A stretch of DNA of 64,000 bases, from NCBI RefSeq assembly GCF_036013745.1, contig NZ_CP107880.1:2542001-2606000 (forward strand), in the 5' to 3' direction. A model generated the notes under the pieces. The model was not told where the DNA came from. It worked only from the letters and a program-made list of their open reading frames with translations, and did not search any database. Shown here piece by piece: positions 24,014 through 32,023 of the stretch. The first letter of the stretch is position 1; every line of letters begins with the position of its first letter. A program made the position numbers and the translations under genes. Source of the stretch: Streptomyces sp. NBC_00483. Lineage in GTDB: Bacteria > Actinomycetota > Actinomycetes > Streptomycetales > Streptomycetaceae.

Positions 24014-24802
24014 TCAGGCGAACTCGGCCGCCGTGGCCGCGGAACCGCCCAACGCATCCCGCCGCTCCGGCATCCGCAACGACACCATCCGCCGCCAGCC
24101 GCCCAGGCGCTCGTACGCGTACACGCCGTGGATCCCCGCAGCAAGCGCAGCGGCCTTCGGCTTCGGCCAGCCCAGGACGCGACCCATGTGGTCCATGACG
24201 GCGAGGCTGACGTCCCGGTAGACGGCGATCTCCGCCATGGCGCACTCGCGCAGGATGCGCTGGATGGTACGGCCGTGACCCGCGTACGCGAAACGCAGCA
24301 ACTCCTCGTGGCAGTACGCGAGATGGTTGTCCTCGTCGTTGGAGATCATCTTGACGGCGCGGCCGAGGTCGGGGTCGTCGGCGAAGTGCTTGCGGAGCAT
24401 CACCATCTGCTCGGAGGCCCGCTGCTCGGTGACGCGGCTGTGCGCCAGGTACGTCACGATGTTCTGCACGGAGAGCCGCTCGTCGCGCCGCAGCTGGTCG
24501 TGCGCGAGCCCGATCCCGTGCTTCTCCAGAAGCATCGTGTAGTCGGCCTCGGCGGGGACGGGCGCCGGCTCCAGACCGCGCTTCTTCATGAGGGCGTTGA
24601 AAATCCGCCCGTGCTTGTCCTCGTCCGCACCGTGCCGCGCGATCTTGGGGGCGAGGCCGCGCTCGCTCTCGGGGACCAGCGCGGCGATCCGCCCGTTCTC
24701 CCAGCCGCCCTGGGACTCACCGCTCGCCGCGATGGAGCAGAACAGCCGGAACGACTCGTCGTTGTCGATGATCTCCTGGAACAGACTCTTGGCCGACAGC
24801 AT
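24014..24802 (-). CDS. ferritin-like domain protein
   Basis: The 262-residue, mostly helical protein has ferritin-like di-iron hints: ARHGADEDKHGRIF and ISNDEDNHLAYCHEELL each supply an E/D-x-x-H pair, as in the rubrerythrin/ferritin-like superfamily. This suggests an oxygen-activating or iron-binding di-metal site; no specific substrate is evident. ATG at 24802 follows GGAGG at six bases. It is convergent with corA, with only 12 bases between stops. Confidence 0.8.
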   Translation of the reverse strand: MLSAKSLFQEIIDNDESFRLFCSIAASGESQGGWENGRIAALVPESERGLAPKIARHGADEDKHGRIFNALMKKRGLEPAPVPAEADYTMLLEKHGIGLAHDQLRRDERLSVQNIVTYLAHSRVTEQRASEQMVMLRKHFADDPDLGRAVKMISNDEDNHLAYCHEELLRFAYAGHGRTIQRILRECAMAEIAVYRDVSLAVMDHMGRVLGWPKPKAAALAAGIHGVYAYERLGGWRRMVSLRMPERRDALGGSAATAAEFA

Positions 24803-24969
24803 CCGCAACCTCCACCTCGCCGCACCCGACTCCGCAGTACTGCAAAGTCCGAGTCAAATGCGGGACATGAGGCAGGGCAACAGATATGCGGGTCAACTCG
24901 TCCGAACGGAGGACACGGGGCGCGGGACGAGCCGTAACCAGGCCCCTCGTGGCGCGTTGTGCAAGGCGT

Positions 24970-25011
24970 CGGCCGTGGCGGGGAAGACCCCCCGAGCCCC
25001 CACCACGGCCG
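24970..25011 (-). terminator. hairpin terminator downstream of the F420-type oxidoreductase gene
   Basis: CGGCCGTGG at 24970-24978 pairs with CCACGGCCG at 25003-25011, with a further GGGG/CCCC pairing inside, 20 bases after the oxidoreductase stop at 25033. The rest of the 230-base gap to the ferritin-like gene shows no gene. Confidence 0.75.
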
Positions 25012-25032
25012 CAGAAGAACTTTCCTGGATCC

Positions 25033-26088
25033 TTACGCCAGCCCGGCGCGCTCCATCGCCTCGATACCCGCGCGCAGCGAGGCCAGGCGGTCGGCGAGCG
25101 TGAGCCCGGCCGGGTTGATGGTCAGCGTGGTGACACCGGCCTCGGCGTAGGCCCGCATCCGGTCGGCGATCCGGTCCACGGAGCCGAGCAGCGTGGTGGA
25201 GTCGATGAGCTGCTGCGGGATCGCCGCGGCCGCGCCCTCCTTGTCGCCGGCCAGGTACTTGTCCTGGATCTCGGCGGCCTCCTTCTCGTACCCCATGCGC
25301 TGCGCGAGCTGGTTGTAGAAGTTCTGCTTACGGCTTCCCATGCCGCCCACGTAGAGCGCGGTGTACGGCCGGAACATGTCGGCGAGCGTGCTCACGTCCT
25401 TGTCCTCGCCAAGCGCAAGCGGAACCGTCGGACAGACGTCGAAGCCCTCCATGGTCTTGCCGGCCTTCTCGCGGCCCGCCCGGATGTGCTGGAGCGCGGT
25501 CTCCTCCAGGTGCTCGGCAGCCGGGAAGATCAGCAGGGCGCCGTCGGCGATCTCGCCGGTCTGCTCCAGGTTCTTCGGGCCGATCGCGGCGATGTAGAGC
25601 GGAATCTGCTCGCGCTCGGGGTGCACGATCAGCTTCAGCGGCTTGCCGGGCCCGTCCGGCAGCGGGAGCGTCCAGTGCGCACCGTCGTGGGAGACCCGCT
25701 CGCGGCTCATGGCCTTGCGGATGATCTCGACGTACTCGCGGGTGCGCGCCAGCGGCTTGTCGAACTTGACCCCGTACCAGCCCTCGGAAACCTGCGGACC
25801 GGAGACACCGAGGCCGAGCCGGAAGCGGCCCCCGGACAGCGAGTCGAGGGTCGCGGCCGTCATCGCCGTCATCGTGGGCTGGCGGGCCGGGATCTGGAAG
25901 ATCGCCGAGCCGACGTCGATCCGCTCCGTCTGTGCGGCGACGTACGCGAGGACCGTGGCGGCGTCGGAACCGTAGGCCTCGGCGGCCCAGCACACCGAGT
26001 AACCGAGCTGGTCGGCCTCCTTCGCGACGGCCAGGTTGTCCGCGTCCATCCCCGCGCCCCAATAGCCGAGGTTGATGCCGAGCTTCAT
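25033..26088 (-). CDS. LLM-class F420-dependent oxidoreductase
   Basis: The 351-residue protein has the luciferase-like TIM-barrel pattern: MKLGINLGYWGAGMDADN at the N terminus, VGSAIFQIPARQPTMTAMTAATLD with the non-prolyl cis-peptide region, and FRLGLGVSGPQVSEGWYG. Such actinobacterial enzymes use reduced coenzyme F420 (or FMN) to reduce unknown substrates. The start at 26088 gives the standard N terminus; the open frame extends to 26190 without support. It is divergent from the aldo/keto reductase gene. Confidence 0.88.
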   Translation of the reverse strand: MKLGINLGYWGAGMDADNLAVAKEADQLGYSVCWAAEAYGSDAATVLAYVAAQTERIDVGSAIFQIPARQPTMTAMTAATLDSLSGGRFRLGLGVSGPQVSEGWYGVKFDKPLARTREYVEIIRKAMSRERVSHDGAHWTLPLPDGPGKPLKLIVHPEREQIPLYIAAIGPKNLEQTGEIADGALLIFPAAEHLEETALQHIRAGREKAGKTMEGFDVCPTVPLALGEDKDVSTLADMFRPYTALYVGGMGSRKQNFYNQLAQRMGYEKEAAEIQDKYLAGDKEGAAAAIPQQLIDSTTLLGSVDRIADRMRAYAEAGVTTLTINPAGLTLADRLASLRAGIEAMERAGLA

Positions 26089-26232
26089 TGACCACATCCC
26101 CTTAACGCCTTGCCGGTTCCAGTGAATTACCCATGGGTAAGGTGCCTCGCCCGGCACCCTAACCCGGCGACCCCGGCGACAGATATCCACAGGGGCCCCG
26201 TTCCTGACCTTCGGCCAGTAACCTCAGCGCCC

Positions 26233-27216
26233 ATGGAGCAGAGGCATCTCGGCCGCACCGGCCTGCGTGTGTCCCGGATCGGACTCGGCACCCTCCTGTG
26301 GGGCCGGGACACCGACGAGCACGACGCCGCCGACCTGATGAAGGCCTTCTGGGAAGCGGGCGGCACGCTCGTCGACACGGCCGACGTGTACGGGGACGGG
26401 GAGTCGGAGTATCTGCTCGGCAGGCTCATCGAGGGCCTGGTGCCGCGGCGAGATCTGGTCATCTCCACGAAGGCGGGCAGCGTGCCCGATCCCGACCGGC
26501 GCTTCGACGGCTCGCGCGGGCACCTGCTCTCCGCGCTCGACGCCTCGCTCGCCCGGCTCGGCACGGAGTACGTCGACCTGTGGCAGGTGCACGCGTACGA
26601 CCCCGGGACCCCGCTCGAGGAGACGCTCCAGGCCCTCGACATCGCGGTCAGCAGCGGGCGTGCGCGCTACGCGGGCGTCTCGAACTTCTGCGGCTGGCAG
26701 CTGGCCAAGGCCGGTACGTGGCAGCTCGCCGCGCCCGGCACGCGCACGCGTCTCGCCAGTACGCAGATGGAGTACTCGCTGCTGCAGCGGGGCGTGGAGC
26801 GCGAGGTGCTGCCGGCGGCGCTGGACCTCGGTATGGGCCTGCTGCCCTCGTCGCCGCTGGGCCGCGGGGTGCTGACCGGCAAGTACCGCTCCGGCACCCC
26901 GACCGACTCGCGGGGCGGCTCGGACCACATGGCGCCGTTCGTCGAGCCGTATCTCGACGAGGCGGCAGGGCACATCGTGGCCGCGGTCGCGACGGCGGCG
27001 GACGGGCTCGCCGTGACGCCGCTGCAGGTGGCCCTCGCGTGGGTCAGGGACCGGCCGGGAGTGGCCGCGCCGATCGTCGGCGCGCGCAACGCGCAGCAGC
27101 TCACGGAGGCATTGTCAGTGGAGGCCCTTAGTCTTCCTGACGAGATCTGCCAGGCGCTCGACGATGTGTCGGCGCCCGTGCACCGCTATCCCGATCAGGA
27201 CTGGAGCACGTTGTGA
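26233..27216 (+). CDS. aldo/keto reductase
   Basis: The 327-residue (alpha/beta)8 oxidoreductase has the AKR tetrad: Asp and Tyr in DTADVYGDGESE, Lys in STKAGS, His in WQVHAYDP. The NADPH site near the end reads PIVGARNAQQL. It reduces aldehydes or ketones with NADPH; the substrate is not readable. Its TGA overlaps the GTG of the RecD-like gene (GTGA), so the two are co-translated. Confidence 0.92.
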   Translation: MEQRHLGRTGLRVSRIGLGTLLWGRDTDEHDAADLMKAFWEAGGTLVDTADVYGDGESEYLLGRLIEGLVPRRDLVISTKAGSVPDPDRRFDGSRGHLLSALDASLARLGTEYVDLWQVHAYDPGTPLEETLQALDIAVSSGRARYAGVSNFCGWQLAKAGTWQLAAPGTRTRLASTQMEYSLLQRGVEREVLPAALDLGMGLLPSSPLGRGVLTGKYRSGTPTDSRGGSDHMAPFVEPYLDEAAGHIVAAVATAADGLAVTPLQVALAWVRDRPGVAAPIVGARNAQQLTEALSVEALSLPDEICQALDDVSAPVHRYPDQDWSTL

Positions 27217-29639
27217 GTACGGAGTCCGCTGCCGCGGAGAACGAGTCAGGGGCCCGCCCCGACACGGATCCGGCTGCCGCCGCGAGCGCGGAGGCGGAGC
27301 CGGTGTCGGCGGACGGCGCCGGGGCCGGGGCTGCCGCCTCCGAGGCCGGAACCGCCGACGCCGAGGCGGCGGCCGGGACGGATGGCGCGGAGGACCGCGA
27401 ACCCGAAGCCGCGGCGGCCGGGGCCGACGACGCCGAGGACTTGGCGGGCCGGGCCGACGGCGCGGAGGACAGCGCCGAAGGGGCGGAGGCCGCCGACGCG
27501 GGGGCGACGCCGGACGAGGTCGACGCGGAGGCCGAGGACGACGCGGACGACGCGGACGACGCGGACGACGCCGAAGCCTCTTCGAAGGATGGTGCCGCGA
27601 AGGGCGCCGAGGTGTCCGAGGCCGAGGCCGAGTTGGCGGCGCAGCGGGAGTTCCGGGAGCGGATCGCGGAGCGGAAGGCCGCCAAGGAAGGGCCGATCGA
27701 CGCCGGGACGAAGCTGAGCGGGACCGCCGCCGACCTGCTGGCCGCCGTGCGCGCGGTGGAGAGCGGGGAGAAGCCGGCCGCCGCCCCCGTGCTCGCGCGG
27801 CCCGAGCCCGAGCCGCGGCAGGACGCCCCGGCCGCCGCCCCCGCCGAACCCGTGCGCAGGCCGCAGGCCACAGTTCATACGGGCGCCGACCCGGAAGCCG
27901 TCGACTCGGTGCGGGCCGTACTCGCCGAGGGCGGGGCTCCCGAATCGCTGGCCGGCGCGGCCGCCGCGGCCCTGGGCGAGGGCGCGGGCGACGAACTGCG
28001 CGCGGATCCTTGGCAGTTGCTGCGGGTGAGCGGGGTGCGCCCCGAGCAGGCCGACGGGTTCGCGCGGGCGCTGCTCGGCGCGGAGTGCGGGCCCGACGAC
28101 GAGCGGCGGGGCCGCGCCGTCACCGTATGGCTGCTCGAGCAGGCCGCGAACGCCGGGCACACGGCCCTCGACCTGTCGGTGCTCGCCGAGGCGCTCGGCA
28201 AGCAAGGGGTTCCCGATGCGGAGGAGGCCGTGCAGAGCGCCGTCGCGGAAGGCGACGCGCTGATCTTCCACGACCCCCTGGAGGAGGCGCCGATCCCCGC
28301 GCCCGCCGCCGAGGAGGACGGCGAGGAGGAAGAGGCGGAGCGGCCGGTACGCGTCCTGGTCGGTCTTGAGCGGTACGCGCTCGCCGAGGAGAGCCTCGCC
28401 GACGGGCTGGCCCGACTGCTCAACTCCGCGCCCAAGGACGAGGGTTCGGCCACCGCAGGACTGGAGGAGGCCGCCGCGGTCGAGCGCGGCACGACGGCCG
28501 AGCTGATCCGGGCGATCGCCGCGCACCGCCTCGTCCTGCACACCGGCGGCGAGGCGGCCCGTGCCGAGCCGATCGCCGCGGCGGCCGCCGCGGGCAAGCT
28601 GGGCCTGCGGGTGTGCGTCGCCGCGCACGGTGCGGACGGCCGCCGCCGGGCCGCCGAGCTCCTCGGCCCGGACGCGCCCGAGACGGCCACCGCGACCGTC
28701 GCGGGCCTGCTCGCGCAGGCGGAGGGCCCCGGGCTCGACCAGGACGGGGCGTTCGCCCTCGACGTCCTGGTCGTCCTGGACGCGCCGCAGTTGGACGTGG
28801 GCGACGCCGCGATGCTCGTGGAACTGCTTGCCGACGGGACGTGCCTGGTGCTCAGCGGAGACCCGGGGACGCTGTGGTCGGCGGGCCCGGGCCGGGTCTT
28901 CGCGGACGTCGCCGCGGCGGAGATCTGCCCGCGCATCGCCTCCCGCACGCCGGACTTCGGACCGATCGGCGAGCTGGTCTCCGGTATCGGCATCGGTGAG
29001 CTGAACCAGGTGGAGGCGCCCGGCAAGGAGGTGGTGATCGTTCCGGTGCGGGACCCGGCCGAGGCGATCCACCGCACCGTGCAGCTCGTCGCGGACTCGG
29101 TGCCGCGGGCGATCGGAGTGCCGGCCGAGCAGACGCAGGTGATCACGCCGGGGCACGGGGGCGCCGCGGGGACGCGGGCGTTGAACGTGGCGCTGAAGGA
29201 GCGGCTCAACCCGGGGCCCGGGCGGTTCGGGGGCTTCGACCCCGGTGACCGGGCGGTGTACGTGACCGGGCGCGGGCGGATCCGGTCCGGCGTGGTCGTC
29301 GGGGCCGACGCGGAGGGCCTGCGGCTCGAGTGCGACGGCGCCCCCGTCCTCGTACCGAAGGAGCAGGTGGAGCAGGGGGCCGTGCGGCACGGGTGGGCCG
29401 TGACCGGACATCAGGCCGTCGGGGTCCGGTGGCCCGCGGCCGTGGTCGTACTGCCCGGCGATGCCACGCAGGCGCTCAGTCGCCCCTGGGTCTACACGGC
29501 CTTCGGTCGCGGCGAGCGGCACCTCTCGGTGGTCCACGGCGCGGACACGGCCCTCCCGCGAGCCGTATCGGAGATCGCAGCCAAGCCACGCACCACACGA
29601 CTGCGAGGCTTGGTCGCTGCCCAGGTACCGCAGCCGTAA
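27213..29639 (+). CDS. RecD2-like helicase homologue with eroded ATPase motifs and long acidic N terminus
   Basis: This 808-residue protein resembles RecD2 helicases from about residue 260 on. A helix-hairpin-helix region (PWQLLRVSGVRPEQADGFAR, VWLLEQAANAGHT) leads into the ATPase core and a UvrD-like C terminus (TPGHGGAAGTRALN, VYVTGRGRIRSGVVVG). The P-loop place holds HTGGEAARAE rather than a GxGKT motif (near residue 443), and Walker B reads VVLDAP instead of DEx (near 517), so ATP hydrolysis is doubtful. Residues 1-200 are Ala/Glu/Asp-rich with a DDADDADD tract, probably disordered. Such HHH proteins are annotated in other Streptomyces. GTG at 27213 overlaps the AKR stop. Confidence 0.78.
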   Translation: MSTESAAAENESGARPDTDPAAAASAEAEPVSADGAGAGAAASEAGTADAEAAAGTDGAEDREPEAAAAGADDAEDLAGRADGAEDSAEGAEAADAGATPDEVDAEAEDDADDADDADDAEASSKDGAAKGAEVSEAEAELAAQREFRERIAERKAAKEGPIDAGTKLSGTAADLLAAVRAVESGEKPAAAPVLARPEPEPRQDAPAAAPAEPVRRPQATVHTGADPEAVDSVRAVLAEGGAPESLAGAAAAALGEGAGDELRADPWQLLRVSGVRPEQADGFARALLGAECGPDDERRGRAVTVWLLEQAANAGHTALDLSVLAEALGKQGVPDAEEAVQSAVAEGDALIFHDPLEEAPIPAPAAEEDGEEEEAERPVRVLVGLERYALAEESLADGLARLLNSAPKDEGSATAGLEEAAAVERGTTAELIRAIAAHRLVLHTGGEAARAEPIAAAAAAGKLGLRVCVAAHGADGRRRAAELLGPDAPETATATVAGLLAQAEGPGLDQDGAFALDVLVVLDAPQLDVGDAAMLVELLADGTCLVLSGDPGTLWSAGPGRVFADVAAAEICPRIASRTPDFGPIGELVSGIGIGELNQVEAPGKEVVIVPVRDPAEAIHRTVQLVADSVPRAIGVPAEQTQVITPGHGGAAGTRALNVALKERLNPGPGRFGGFDPGDRAVYVTGRGRIRSGVVVGADAEGLRLECDGAPVLVPKEQVEQGAVRHGWAVTGHQAVGVRWPAAVVVLPGDATQALSRPWVYTAFGRGERHLSVVHGADTALPRAVSEIAAKPRTTRLRGLVAAQVPQP

Positions 29640-29682
29640 ATCAAGCCCCGCGAATCCAGCCCGCTCTTCGGACGAGAGCTCG

Positions 29683-29756
29683 CGGGGTCCGGGGCAGAGC
29701 CCCGATCCTTCCAGCCCCGCCGGCGTTTGAGGCGCGGGGTCCGGGGCGGAGCCCCG
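29683..29756. repeat. dispersed GC-rich intergenic element, two copies (site A)
   Basis: Two copies of GGGGTCCGGGGCRGAGCCCC (within 29683-29704 and 29735-29756) flank a CAGCCCCGCCGGCG-type spacer, between the convergent RecD-like and hypothetical genes. Each copy is self-complementary at its ends and can fold, so it may act as a bidirectional terminator. The same element recurs at 45148 and 50024 in reverse orientation. Confidence 0.88.
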
Positions 29757-29783
29757 TGGCGTGGGGCACCGCTCCGGCGGATG

Positions 29784-30455
29784 TCAGCGGTCCGGGTCCT
29801 CCAACGGCGCGTCCGGCCCGGAGGGCTCGTCGGGGTCGAACTCGTCGTCGTCGAAGACCGCGCTCACATCGAAGCGGCACACGACCCGCTGCGGGTCGAC
29901 CTGCTCGAAGGGGGCCTCCAGCCACTCACCGGGATCCGTGGAGTCGTCCGACGCCGTGACCCAGAGCGTGGAGTCGCCCTCCTCCAGGCCGAACTCCTTG
30001 TGCCGGGAGGCGATTTCGTCGGGCTCGAACTCGCCGAAGAGGACGCCGAGCGCGGCGTGCACACTGCTGCCCGCCCCGTTCGCCGCCTCCGCGTCCGGCT
30101 CCGCCTCCAGGTCGGCGACCCGCCCGGCCTGGGCGAGGAGACGCTGCGGCTCGACCACGGCGTAGTCGCGTCGGATCAGCACGCTCAGCGCGTTCGGCTC
30201 CTCCGGTCCCGCGTACGGCGGCAGCGAGTCCTCGCTGCCGGGGATCTCGAAGGGGGTGACCTCGTCGTAGCGGTCGTAGAGGAGCTCGTCGTACTCCTCG
30301 GCCGCGGCGGCGAGTTCGTTGAACGCTTCGTAGACGGCCGGATCGTCTTCTCCCGACCGGCGCTCGACCGCCGCCAAGTGGACGTCGAGCGCAGCCTTGA
30401 CCGCCTCGGCGGCGGCGCGTACCTCGGCAGCGGTGGGCTGCGCAGCATCAGACAT
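29784..30455 (-). CDS. conserved hypothetical acidic protein
   Basis: I do not recognise a named family. The 223-residue protein is acidic and soluble, with an N-terminal helix rich in Ala/Glu (residues 8-35), a YDELLYDRYDEVTPFEIPG segment near residue 75, SVLIRRDYAVVEPQRL around 105, and an Asp/Glu/Pro-rich end (FDDDEFDPDEPSG). No membrane segments or catalytic motifs are visible. ATG at 30455 is close to the divergent DUF5703 gene (47-base gap). Codon use is normal Streptomyces. Confidence 0.75.
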   Translation of the reverse strand: MSDAAQPTAAEVRAAAEAVKAALDVHLAAVERRSGEDDPAVYEAFNELAAAAEEYDELLYDRYDEVTPFEIPGSEDSLPPYAGPEEPNALSVLIRRDYAVVEPQRLLAQAGRVADLEAEPDAEAANGAGSSVHAALGVLFGEFEPDEIASRHKEFGLEEGDSTLWVTASDDSTDPGEWLEAPFEQVDPQRVVCRFDVSAVFDDDEFDPDEPSGPDAPLEDPDR

Positions 30456-30502
30456 AGTGCAGACGCTATCCGTACCGGGCCGCTGCCCGCACAATAGATG
30501 CG

Positions 30503-30691
30503 ATGCCGGAATACGAATTCGTCGACGTGTACGTACCGCGCGGGGTCTCCCGCAAGGACGCGACACGTCTGCTGACGGACCATGCAGAGTACGGACACTG
30601 GGAGTTGGACCGATTGAGCCTGCGCCGCGACGGCAGTCGCCGCGTGCGCCTGCGCCGACGGATCATCCGCCAGGTGCGGGCCACATGGTGA
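30503..30691 (+). CDS. DUF5703-family small basic protein
   Basis: The 62-residue protein matches the small Streptomyces family DUF5703: MPEYEFVDVYVPRG at the start, then LTDHAEYGHWELDRLSL and a strongly basic end (RRVRLRRRIIRQVRATW). The function is unknown; the basic tail could contact nucleic acid or membrane. It is divergent from the acidic hypothetical gene and followed by a strong terminator. Confidence 0.85.
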   Translation: MPEYEFVDVYVPRGVSRKDATRLLTDHAEYGHWELDRLSLRRDGSRRVRLRRRIIRQVRATW

Positions 30692-30726
30692 CCTGAGGGC
30701 AGGCCGAGCCCCTCGGGCAGGAATCG

Positions 30727-30768
30727 AAAACGGAGCGGGCCCCGTCCGTGCGGGGCCCGCTCCGTTTT
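30727..30768. terminator. bidirectional terminator between DUF5703 and the long chaplin gene
   Basis: AAAACGGAGCGGGCCCCG pairs with CGGGGCCCGCTCCGTTTT around a 6-base loop: 18 base pairs with A- and T-runs on the outside, so it can act on both strands. Confidence 0.93.
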
Positions 30769-30782
30769 CGTAGTGCCTGATG

Positions 30783-31511
30783 TCACGCCGCCGCGTTCGC
30801 CCGCCGGTAGAGCAGCGCGCCCGCGAGCAGCGCGCCGCCGGCGAGCGGGATGACCGCGCCGATCGGCACCGAGCTGCCGGTCTCCGCGAGCTCGCCGGTC
30901 GCCGCCCTCGGGCTGCCCGTCTGCCCGAGCTGGGACTCGCCCTTGGGCATGTCGACGGTCTGCGTGCCCGGAACGTTGCCCCCGCCCGAGTGCTCCGAGG
31001 AGCCTTGCGGGTCCCCGGCGCGCGAGGGCGGGGTGTTCGAGTCCACCGGGGGCGTGGTGGTGCCGCCGCCCCCGCCGTCGTCGGAGCAGCCGTTGCCGGT
31101 CGTCCCGTTGCCGACCGAGCCGGCGCCGATGGAGTTCCCGCACCCGTTCACCGGCACGTGAATCGGGACCGACACGTGGTTGCCGGAGCCGACACCGGGC
31201 GAGTCGCTGGTGTTCCCTCCGGTCTGCGCGCCGCCGTCCGAGGACTGGTCGCCGGCCTTGTCGCCGCCGCCCGAGCCGCCGCAGTCGTTGCCCGACGCCG
31301 GGTTGAGCAGTCCGACGACGTTGATCGTGTTGCCGCAGACGTTCACCGGGACGTCCACGGGCGCCTCGACGGAGTTGCCGGACAGGACGCCCGGCGAGTC
31401 CGACGAGCTTCCGTTCGCACTCGAGTCCGCGTGCGCGTAGCCGCCGGTGACGGCGAGTACGCCGGACGCGGCCGCCACGGTGATCAGGCCCTTCCGCATG
31501 ACCTGTCGCAT
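30783..31511 (-). CDS. chpC: long chaplin with sortase signal (ChpC-like)
   Basis: Chaplins coat Streptomyces aerial hyphae with amyloid rodlets. This 242-residue precursor has a signal peptide (residues 1-28), two chaplin repeats (VDVPVNVCGNTINVVGLLNP and a diverged one with VPVNGCGNSI), a Gly/Ser/Pro-rich linker, and a cell-wall sorting signal LAETG near residue 207 followed by a hydrophobic stretch and YRRANAAA. LAxTG suits class E sortases. The second chaplin domain looks less canonical than the first: it reads NGTTGNGC where the first has LLNPASGNDC. The neighbouring short chaplin gene (127 bases upstream) points to the chpC-chpH pair of S. coelicolor. Confidence 0.93.
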   Translation of the reverse strand: MRQVMRKGLITVAAASGVLAVTGGYAHADSSANGSSSDSPGVLSGNSVEAPVDVPVNVCGNTINVVGLLNPASGNDCGGSGGGDKAGDQSSDGGAQTGGNTSDSPGVGSGNHVSVPIHVPVNGCGNSIGAGSVGNGTTGNGCSDDGGGGGTTTPPVDSNTPPSRAGDPQGSSEHSGGGNVPGTQTVDMPKGESQLGQTGSPRAATGELAETGSSVPIGAVIPLAGGALLAGALLYRRANAAA

Positions 31512-31566
31512 AGGTTTCCCTGCCTTGCCTTATTAAGTCTTGCCCTGGAACCGTGTCCAACCCGTC

Positions 31567-31599
31567 GGCCCCGGAGTGCATGGCTCGCACTCCGGGGCC
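31567..31599 (-). terminator. hairpin terminator after chpH
   Basis: GGCCCCGGAGTGC pairs with GCACTCCGGGGCC: 13 perfect base pairs and a 7-base loop, 40 bases past the chpH stop and before chpC. Confidence 0.88.
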
Positions 31600-31638
31600 G
31601 TGGGCTCAAACCCTCAAGGGGTGAGGCACAACAACGTG

Positions 31639-31872
31639 TCAGTCGTTGGCGCAGGTGTTACCGAAGGCAGGGTTCAGCAGCCCGATCACAGAGACCGTGT
31701 TGCCGCACACGTTCACCGGCACGTGGACCGGGACCTGGATGACGTTGCCCGAAACGACGCCGGGGGACTGCGTGGCAGCACCCTGAGCGCCGGAGTCGGC
31801 GACGGCCATGCCCGCACCCGCGAGAACCAGACCACCAGTGGCAGCCGCAGCGGCGATGACCTTCTTGAGCAT
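31639..31872 (-). CDS. chpH: short chaplin (ChpH-like)
   Basis: The 77-residue precursor has a Sec signal peptide (residues 1-26, ending AVADSG) and one chaplin domain with the two Cys that form a disulfide (VNVCGNTVSV and GNTCAND). Short secreted chaplins self-assemble at the surface and are essential for aerial growth in S. coelicolor. The ribosome binding site GGAGG lies six bases before the ATG at 31872, among the strongest in the window, fitting high expression. An inverted repeat lies in its leader. Confidence 0.95.
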   Translation of the reverse strand: MLKKVIAAAAATGGLVLAGAGMAVADSGAQGAATQSPGVVSGNVIQVPVHVPVNVCGNTVSVIGLLNPAFGNTCAND

Positions 31873-31891
31873 TATTCCTCCTAGTTGGCAA

Positions 31892-31914
31892 TGCAGTCCC
31901 AGCCGCGGACTGCA
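31892..31914 (-). promoter_or_regulatory. hairpin in the chpH leader
   Basis: TGCAGTCC and GGACTGCA are perfectly complementary across a 7-base loop, 20-42 bases upstream of the chpH ATG and just before its ribosome binding site. It may stabilise the message or bind a regulator; the promoter itself was not identified. Confidence 0.55.
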
Positions 31915-32023
31915 CTCCCTGTAACGAGGAAGAACTGATGGGGCTACGAGCGTACGGAGCCTTTCACTCTTTCCGGTCCATTACGCACGCGCGAACGATT
32001 TCCGACCTTGTGCCGGGTTGACG

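Noticed and set aside
27246..29537. Long minus-strand open frame opposite the RecD-like gene
   Set aside because: The plus frame shows HHH and helicase-like motifs; the antisense is Arg/Gly-rich without any known domain.
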